Below are positions 13,172-18,541 of a stretch of DNA of 18,541 nucleotides, piece by piece. The notes under the pieces are model-generated. The model worked only from the letters and a program-made list of their open reading frames with translations, was not told the origin of the DNA and did no database searches. How positions within the stretch are numbered: the stretch's first letter is position 1; each line of letters opens with the position of its first letter. Source of the DNA: Burkholderiales bacterium. Its GTDB lineage: Bacteria > Pseudomonadota > Gammaproteobacteria > Burkholderiales > SG8-39. Position numbers and translations under genes: made by a program. The DNA is taken from NCBI GenBank assembly GCA_919902965.1, contig CAKKSJ010000003.1:1-18541 (forward strand), in the 5' to 3' direction.

Positions 13172-15115
13172 ATGATGGCAGCACCGACGACAGGCCGGCG
13201 CGAGGCCGGCGCGCGCGCCACGCTCGTCTACGAATCCGTCACCACCGTTGTCGCGATTCTATTCGTGCTGTTTCATTTATATACGGCGGGCTTCGGGCAA
13301 CTCGCACCTTTGGTTCAGCGCAGCATTCACGTCGCACTCGGTCTTACGCTTGCGTACCTGAAGTTTGCCGATATCCGCCAACAAGGCGGCCGTTGGGCCA
13401 GCATCGGCAATATTCTGAGTTTCGCCGCAGTGATTATCGTGGTCGCTTCCTGCGCCTACGTAATTGCAGAGGACGAGCGGCTTTCGACAGCCATCTCAAC
13501 TGTGGCGCGGCCGATCGAATTCGTCCTTGGAGGCGCGCTGCTGGCGCTGGTTCTCGAGGGCGCGCGGCGCTCCAGCGGCCCGATCTTGCCGGCGCTTGCA
13601 TTGCTGATGATCATCTACACGCTGTTCGGAGATTCCCTTTCCGGGGACTGGGGGCACCCGCCAATCTCGCCTTCGTACCTGATTGAACATCTGTACCTGA
13701 GTACCGAAGGCATCTGGGGAACAGTGACCGGCCTATCTGCCAGCCTGATCACGATTTTCATCCTGTTCGGCTGTTTCCTGCTTGCGACCAATGCCGCGGA
13801 AACCTTCATGAAAGTTTCGATGATCGCGGCGGGCAGGTCCCCCGGCGGAGCGGCAAAGGTGTGCAACGTCGGCAGCGCTTTTTTCGGGATGATCAACGGT
13901 GCCGCAGTGGCCAACGTGGCGACCGTGGGCAATTTCACTATCCCGGCCATGATCAGGCTCGGCTACCGGCCGGCGTTCGCCGGCGCAGTGGAAGCGACCG
14001 CCTCTTCCGGGGGGCAGATCACGCCTCCGGTGATGGGGGCCGGAGCGTTCATCATGGCCGAACTGCTCAATCTCCCCTACGCGACCGTGGCGCTGGCTGC
14101 GGTGATACCGTCGTTCCTGTTCTACGTGTGCATCTGGGCGAGCATCGATGTCGAGGCCCGGCGCGAGGCCATGCGCGCCATGGATACCGCGGATATTCCA
14201 ACCTGGCGCGAGGTGCTGAACTGGCGCGAGGCCGTTCCCTTGTTGGCTACGGTCCTCGTCCTGGTTGTCTCCCTGTTCAGCGGCAGGTCGGCCGCGCTCG
14301 CCGCGTTCAACGCGATCGCGGTCAATGTAACGCTGTTTCTCTTTATGGGTTCGTGGAAGCCCGCCGCATGGGGGGCGAGGTGCAAAGCGATACTGGAAGG
14401 CGCGAAAAGCGGCGCCGCAAATACCATCAGCCTGGTGTCACTGCTGGTGTGCGCGCAGATCATCCTGTCCCTGATCGGACTGACCGGTATCGGCATCAAG
14501 GTGAGCGAGACCATCATCTACGTCGGCGCGTCCAGTGGCTTGTTGCCGCTTGCGCTGTTGACCATGGCCGTGGCGCTGGTACTCGGAATGGGGATGCCCA
14601 CCACGGCTTCCTACCTGCTGGCGGCGGCAGTGTGCGTTCAAGGGCTGGTCAGTTTCGGAGTGCCGCCGCTGGTCGCGCACTTTTTCGTTTTCTATGGCGC
14701 CTTACTCTCGGCTCTGACTCCTCCGGTCTGTACCGCTGTCTATGCGGCGTCCGCCATTACCCGGACACATTGGTGGCCGATCGCAGTCGAGAGCCTGAAG
14801 CTCGCGGTGATGAAGTTCGCGTTGCCGTTCTTCTTTATCTTCCGTCCAGAGATTCTGCTGATTGGCTCAGCTATGGCGATCGCCCGGGTGGCGGTTGTCG
14901 GATTTGTTGCGAGCTGGCTGTTCGCTATCGGAACGGGCGGGTATTACCGGCGCAGCGTGGGCTGGCCGCTACGCATCTTGTGCATATTCACGTCCCTGGG
15001 AATGATCTCCGGCGCTTGGTACATGGATGCTTTCGGGCTTGGCTTGATGTCACTGTTTGTTATATGGCACAGGAAAGGAGCGAACCAAGCGAAGGCTGAG
15101 AGCGCGGTCGCCTGA
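13172..15115 (+). CDS. TRAP transporter permease, fused small and large subunits (DctQM type)
   Basis: A 647-aa inner-membrane protein fusing the four-helix small subunit (about 20-135) to the large translocating subunit (about 140-620), as is typical for TAXI systems. Conserved stretches include FFGMINGAAVANVATVGNFT (237-256), IRLGYRPAFAGAVEATASSG (261-280), GQITPPVMGAGAFIMAE (281-297) and, further on, GMGMPTTASYLLAAAV and VFYGALLSALTPPV. These match the fused TRAP family closely. It uses an ion gradient, not ATP, to import the ligand held by the TAXI receptor encoded just upstream. AGGAGGAG (13158-13165) is a strong ribosome site for ATG 13172; ATG 13175 is also possible. It is the last gene of the plus-strand run in this window. 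Confidence 0.94.
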   Translation: MMAAPTTGRREAGARATLVYESVTTVVAILFVLFHLYTAGFGQLAPLVQRSIHVALGLTLAYLKFADIRQQGGRWASIGNILSFAAVIIVVASCAYVIAEDERLSTAISTVARPIEFVLGGALLALVLEGARRSSGPILPALALLMIIYTLFGDSLSGDWGHPPISPSYLIEHLYLSTEGIWGTVTGLSASLITIFILFGCFLLATNAAETFMKVSMIAAGRSPGGAAKVCNVGSAFFGMINGAAVANVATVGNFTIPAMIRLGYRPAFAGAVEATASSGGQITPPVMGAGAFIMAELLNLPYATVALAAVIPSFLFYVCIWASIDVEARREAMRAMDTADIPTWREVLNWREAVPLLATVLVLVVSLFSGRSAALAAFNAIAVNVTLFLFMGSWKPAAWGARCKAILEGAKSGAANTISLVSLLVCAQIILSLIGLTGIGIKVSETIIYVGASSGLLPLALLTMAVALVLGMGMPTTASYLLAAAVCVQGLVSFGVPPLVAHFFVFYGALLSALTPPVCTAVYAASAITRTHWWPIAVESLKLAVMKFALPFFFIFRPEILLIGSAMAIARVAVVGFVASWLFAIGTGGYYRRSVGWPLRILCIFTSLGMISGAWYMDAFGLGLMSLFVIWHRKGANQAKAESAVA

Positions 15116-15320
15116 GTAAGGAGGCCGGGAGTTGTTGCGCCAGGCGGCAGCCACGGATTGGCTCTGCGGCACCTCCGGCGCAAGGAGCATACCGGCTCGA
15201 GAGCCAGTATCGACGAGGTTTAAGAGAGGGGCGCACCCGCCCGCGCGCAAGCGTTCCGATTGGACAAGTTCTTCAGATCGACCCAGCCGCGTCCACTCAA
15301 TTCGCAACACAGGGCAATTG
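15116..15320. other. convergent spacer between TRAP permease and glcF, with structured stem
   Basis: This 205-nt spacer contains a long imperfect stem. TTGCGCC (15135-15141) pairs with GGCGCAA (15177-15183), AGG (15142-15144) with CCT (15172-15174), and GCAG (15147-15150) with CTGC (15164-15167). Neither strand shows a T-run next to it, so a terminator role is uncertain. A perfect AAGGAGG ribosome-site match lies at 15118-15124, right after the TRAP stop, with no convincing gene behind it. Confidence 0.4.
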
Positions 15321-16562
15321 TCAGCCGGCCAGACGCCGCTCCAGCGCCACGATCCAGTGCTCCAGCGGCAGCGCGGTTCCGCTCTGCAAGTGGCTCATGC
15401 AGCCGAGGTTGGCGCTGACGATGACCTGCGGCGAGCCGGCGTGCAAGGCGGCGAGCTTGTTCTTCTTCAGCCGCTCCGCGAGCTGCGGCTGCAGAATCGA
15501 ATAAGTGCCGGCGGAGCCGCAGCACAGGTGGCCATCGGCGACCGGCGTGAGCTCGAAGCCGGCCGCGGCGAGGATGCGCTCGACCGCGCCGCCCAGCTTC
15601 TGCGCGTGTTGCAGCGTGCACGGTGTCTGCACAGCGAGCCTGGTCGCGGGCGCGCCCTGTGCAAGCAGCGGCTTCAGCCGCCCGAGTTCGGCCGCAATCA
15701 CTTCGCTCAGATCTTTGCTCAGCGCGCCGATTGTTTCGGCTTTTGCCGCATAGGCGGGATCGCGCGCGAGCAGATGGCCGTATTCCTTCACCGTCGCGCC
15801 GCAGCCGCTGGCGCTCATCACGATCGCTTCCACGCCGCCTTCCGCGGCGTCGACGTAAGGCCACCAGGCATCAATCAGCGCGCGCATGTCGGAAAGCCCG
15901 TCTGCCTGCGCATTCAGGTGAAAGCGCACTGCGCCGCAGCAGCCCGCAGCCGGCGCCTCGATCAGCGATATGCCCAGCCGGTCGAGCACGCGCGCGCTCG
16001 CGGCATTGATGTCCGGCGACAGCGCGGGCTGCACGCAGCCGGCGAGCACCAGCATCCTGCGCGCATGCCTTGCCGCCGGCCAGGCGCCGGCCGCGGTCAC
16101 CGCAGCGGGCACCTTGGCCTGCAGCGCGAACGGCAGCAGCGGGCGCATCCAGCGGCCGAGTGCGAGCAGGGACTTGAACAGCGCACGGCGCGGCAGCACC
16201 GCGCGCAGCGCCGCGCGTTGCAGCCGCGCGAACAGCGGCCGCGGCACGCGCTCCTCCGCGAGCTTGCGCCCGATGTCGACCAGCCGTCCGTACTGCACCC
16301 CCGATGGGCACGTCGTCTCGCAGGCGCGGCAGGTGAGGCAGCGGTCCAGGTGCAGCTGCGTGCGCGCCGTGACTTCGGCGCCTTCGAGCATGCCCTTGAT
16401 CAGATAGATGCGTCCGCGCGGCCCGTCGAGTTCGTCGCCCAGCAGTTGATAGGTGGGACAGGTCGCGGTACAAAATCCGCAATGCACGCACTTGCGCAGA
16501 ATGGCATCGGCCTCCATGCCGTCGCGCGTGCCCTTGAAGAAATCGGACAGTTCAGTTTGCAT
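15321..16562 (-). CDS. glcF: glycolate oxidase iron-sulfur subunit GlcF
   Basis: A 413-aa subunit that passes electrons from the flavin subunits of glycolate dehydrogenase (glycolate to glyoxylate) to the membrane quinone pool. Two 4Fe-4S ferredoxin motifs sit at the N-terminus: CVHCGFCTATCP (C25, C28, C31, C35) and CLTCRACETTCP (C75, C78, C81, C85). Two cysteine-rich CCG domains follow, recognisable by AAGCCGAVRFH and LCCGSAGTYS. The length is close to E. coli GlcF. The ATG at 16562-16560 has no clear ribosome site, and the gene begins 24 nt after glcE, so coupled translation is likely. It is the last gene of glcD-glcE-glcF. Confidence 0.95.
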   Translation of the reverse strand: MQTELSDFFKGTRDGMEADAILRKCVHCGFCTATCPTYQLLGDELDGPRGRIYLIKGMLEGAEVTARTQLHLDRCLTCRACETTCPSGVQYGRLVDIGRKLAEERVPRPLFARLQRAALRAVLPRRALFKSLLALGRWMRPLLPFALQAKVPAAVTAAGAWPAARHARRMLVLAGCVQPALSPDINAASARVLDRLGISLIEAPAAGCCGAVRFHLNAQADGLSDMRALIDAWWPYVDAAEGGVEAIVMSASGCGATVKEYGHLLARDPAYAAKAETIGALSKDLSEVIAAELGRLKPLLAQGAPATRLAVQTPCTLQHAQKLGGAVERILAAAGFELTPVADGHLCCGSAGTYSILQPQLAERLKKNKLAALHAGSPQVIVSANLGCMSHLQSGTALPLEHWIVALERRLAG

Positions 16563-16586
16563 GGCGCGAACGCGGCGAAAAACCGA

Positions 16587-17651
16587 TCATAGATCCGGGT
16601 ACATCCGGCCGGGATTGAAAACGCCCGCGGGATCGAAGGAATGCTTTAGGCGGCGGTGAATATTCAACAGCGCGGGCGCAAGCGGCGTAAACACGCCCGC
16701 GCTCTTGTCGGTAGCGCGAAACAGCGTGGCATGCCCGCCTGCCTGCGCCGCGGCCTCGCGTATGGTGCGCGCGTCGGCGTTGCTGGCCAGCCACCTGAGC
16801 GCGCCGCCCCATTCGATCAGTTCATCGCCCGGCAAAGCAAGCGGCGGCGTCGCCGAAGGCACGGACAGGCGCCATAGCGGTTTGTCGGTGCGAAAAAACA
16901 CTTCCGTCTGCTCGCGCATGCCCTGCCAGAAGCCTAGTGCCTGCTCCGGCTCCATAAGCTCGCCGCCTATCGCCTCGCGCGCGGCCCTGATCGCGCTGGC
17001 CGCACCCGACAGGCGCACGCTGAGATCGCCCCCGGCCCAGGCGCAGGCGCTGATCGGTATGGGCTTTCCGCCCCAGTGATTGAGCATCTCGATTGCCTTG
17101 TCCTGGGGCAGTTCCAGTTTGAGCGTCGCTTCGGCAAACGGCAGCGGCGGCACTTTGAGCGAAACTTCCAGAATCATGCCGAGCGTGCCCAGGGAACCCG
17201 CCATCGGCCGGGAGACGTCGTAACCGGCGACGTTCTTCATTACCTGGCCGCCGAAAGTGAGATCATCGCCGCGGCCGTCAAGCATGCGCACGCCGAGCAC
17301 GAAGTCGCGCACCGCGCCCACTGCCTGCCGCCGCGGACCTGACAAGCCGGCGGCGACCATCCCGCCCACGGTCGCGCCGGGGGCGAAATGCGGCGGCTCG
17401 AACGCGAGGAACTGTCCCCGCGCGCGCAGCGCCGCTTCCAGTTCCGCCAAGGGCGTGCCGCAACGCGCGGTGATCACCAGCTCGGTCGGCTCGTAGGCGA
17501 CAATGCCGGCATAGTCGCGCGTATCGAGCAGCTCGCCCTGCGGGACCTCACCGTAAAAATCCTTGCTGCCGCCGCCGCGCAGCCGCAAGGTCGTTTTCTC
17601 TGCCGCAGCCGCGCGGATCCGGTCGGCGTAGCGTTTGATGACTTCCTGCAT
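16587..17651 (-). CDS. glcE: glycolate oxidase FAD-binding subunit GlcE
   Basis: A 354-aa flavoprotein of the FAD-binding-type-4 family, close in length to E. coli GlcE. The N-terminal segment LRLRGGGSKDFYG (22-34) and the FAD phosphate loop PGATVGGMVAAGLSGPRR (91-108) are typical. So are AVGAVRDFVLGVRMLDGRG (110-128) and QVMKNVAGYDVSRPMAGSLG (136-155). It forms the catalytic core with GlcD. The ATG at 17651-17649 lacks a visible ribosome site, and its leader carries two strong hairpins, unusual within a glc operon and possibly regulatory. glcF follows after 24 nt. Confidence 0.95.
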   Translation of the reverse strand: MQEVIKRYADRIRAAAAEKTTLRLRGGGSKDFYGEVPQGELLDTRDYAGIVAYEPTELVITARCGTPLAELEAALRARGQFLAFEPPHFAPGATVGGMVAAGLSGPRRQAVGAVRDFVLGVRMLDGRGDDLTFGGQVMKNVAGYDVSRPMAGSLGTLGMILEVSLKVPPLPFAEATLKLELPQDKAIEMLNHWGGKPIPISACAWAGGDLSVRLSGAASAIRAAREAIGGELMEPEQALGFWQGMREQTEVFFRTDKPLWRLSVPSATPPLALPGDELIEWGGALRWLASNADARTIREAAAQAGGHATLFRATDKSAGVFTPLAPALLNIHRRLKHSFDPAGVFNPGRMYPDL

Positions 17652-17667
17652 ATTCAGTGTCTACGAA

Positions 17668-17689
17668 ATGAGGGGATACATCCCCTCAT
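17668..17689 (-). other. 9-bp hairpin B in the glcD-glcE spacer
   Basis: ATGAGGGGA (17668-17676) and TCCCCTCAT (17681-17689) are exact reverse complements around a 4-nt loop. On the minus strand only TTCG follows, so it is not a full intrinsic terminator. A second TCCCCT copy at 17692-17697 offers an alternative partner for the shared arm. Confidence 0.65.
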
Positions 17690-17704
17690 ACTCCCCTATA
17701 TCAG

Positions 17705-17731
17705 GGCCATTTCGATGATTCCGAAATGGCC
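17705..17731 (-). other. 10-bp hairpin A directly after glcD
   Basis: GGCCATTTCG (17705-17714) and CGAAATGGCC (17722-17731) pair perfectly around a 7-nt loop, starting 2 nt after the glcD stop. No T-run follows on the minus strand. CATTTCG at 17708-17714 can also pair with CGAAATG at 17664-17670, which partly overlaps hairpin B, so the two folds compete. Confidence 0.65.
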
Positions 17732-17733
17732 GG

Positions 17734-18541
17734 TTAGAAACGCGGCAATTCTGGATAGGGCAGGCGCCCGCCCTCGGCGTGCATGCGGCCGAACTCGGCG
17801 CAGCGGTGCAGCGACGGTATGTTCTTCTCGGGGTTGAGCAACTCGTCCTGGTCGAAGGCGCGCTTCACCGCGCGAAACATTTCGAGTTCCGCGCTCGTGA
17901 ACTGCACGCACATCTGGTTGATTTTTTCTATGCCGACGCCGTGCTCTCCGGTGACGGTGCCGCCCACCGCGATGCTTTTCTCCAGCACTTCGCCGGCGAA
18001 CGCCTCGGTGCGCCGCAATTGCTCCGGATCGTTGGCGTCGAACAGGATCAGCGGATGCAGATTGCCGTCGCCCGCGTGAAACACATTGGGGCAGCGCAGG
18101 CCGTATTTTTTTTCCATTTCGGCGATGAAGCGCAGCACCTCGCCCAGGCGCTTGCGCGGAATGGTGCCGTCCATGCAGTAGTAATCCGGCGAGATGCGCC
18201 CCATCGCCGGGAACGCCGCCTTGCGTCCGGACCAGAATTTGAGGCGTTCGGCCTCGTTCTGGGAAATGCGGAAGTCGTAGGCCCCGGAGCGCTTGAGCAC
18301 TTCGGTCATGCGCGCGATCTCGTCTTCGACTTCCTCCGCTGTGCCGTCGGACTCGCACAAGAGCAGCGCCGCCGCATCGAGGTCGTAGCCGGCATGCACA
18401 TACTGCTCCACCGCGCGCGTCGCCGGCTGGTCCATCATTTCCAGACCGGCGGGGATGATGCCCGCCGCGATCATGTCGGCCGCGGCGTTGCCCGCTTTTT
18501 CAACGTCGTCGAACGCGGCCAGGATCACCCCCGCAGTAAGC
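17734..18541 (-). CDS. glcD: glycolate oxidase subunit GlcD (C-terminal part, runs off the window)
   Basis: About 268 codons of the larger flavin subunit are visible, roughly the C-terminal half of a protein usually near 500 aa. The reading frame is open to the window edge, so the start is outside. Family marks are GIIPAGLEMMDQPATRAVE, the metal/substrate-site motif FHAGDGNLHPLILFD, and GGTVTGEHGVGIEKINQM, followed by FDQDELLNPEKNIPSLHRC near the C-terminus. With GlcE and GlcF it oxidises glycolate, the product of phosphoglycolate salvage or an external carbon source. The stop TAA is at 17736-17734 and an 82-nt structured spacer separates it from glcE. Confidence 0.95.
   Translation of the reverse strand, partial: LTAGVILAAFDDVEKAGNAAADMIAAGIIPAGLEMMDQPATRAVEQYVHAGYDLDAAALLLCESDGTAEEVEDEIARMTEVLKRSGAYDFRISQNEAERLKFWSGRKAAFPAMGRISPDYYCMDGTIPRKRLGEVLRFIAEMEKKYGLRCPNVFHAGDGNLHPLILFDANDPEQLRRTEAFAGEVLEKSIAVGGTVTGEHGVGIEKINQMCVQFTSAELEMFRAVKRAFDQDELLNPEKNIPSLHRCAEFGRMHAEGGRLPYPELPRF

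Noticed and set aside
15132..16592. Plus-strand open frame of 486 codons antisense to glcF
   Set aside because: The translation is Arg/Ala/Gln-rich with no recognisable domain and mirrors the third-position GC bias of glcF. Only the orphan ribosome site before it is noted.
17658..17665. TGTCTACG resembling the TGTNNACA regulator box
   Set aside because: It lacks the final A and a 12-bp partner, and lies in an unrelated operon; single near matches are expected by chance.

Overview
The window is high-GC DNA, apart from one AT-rich island, and most likely comes from a Betaproteobacterium or a close relative. This is inferred from the gene content: a fused TAXI-type TRAP permease, glcDEF, a CaiB/BaiF CoA-transferase and an MsbA-like exporter. 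No RNA gene, CRISPR array, insertion sequence or origin was seen.

Left part (1-4447). The 3' end of rnfA is followed by rnfB, the tail of an Rnf complex operon (ion-motive ferredoxin:NAD oxidoreductase). RnfB is the long, cluster-rich form, and A-then-B at the operon end fits the rnfCDGEAB order of anaerobes rather than the rnfABCDGE order of gammaproteobacteria. Converging on it are two minus-strand genes with a 4-nt overlap: an ABC half-exporter and a fused binding-protein/permease of the quaternary-amine (OpuB/OsmF) family. No importer ATPase is present.

Middle part (4448-15115). A 666-nt divergent spacer contains an AT-rich island with two candidate regulator-binding sites, one of them overlapping a good sigma70-like promoter. 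It precedes an apparent eight-gene, roughly 10-kb operon on the plus strand: GntR/FCD regulator, class III CoA-transferase, carboxyltransferase 1, biotin carboxylase, 73-aa biotin carrier protein, carboxyltransferase 2, TAXI binding protein and fused TRAP permease. Read together, this is an import, CoA-activation and biotin-dependent (trans)carboxylation cassette for an organic acid whose identity cannot be read from the sequence. The two dissimilar carboxyltransferases sharing one biotin carboxylase and one free biotin carrier are the most unusual feature. A 26-bp perfect palindrome lies between the CoA-transferase and carboxyltransferase 1, and a strong hairpin separates the binding protein from its permease.

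Right part (15116-18541). A convergent spacer leads into minus-strand glcD-glcE-glcF, the glycolate oxidase subunits; glcD runs off the window. The glcD-glcE spacer carries two strong hairpins that could refold into an alternative structure.
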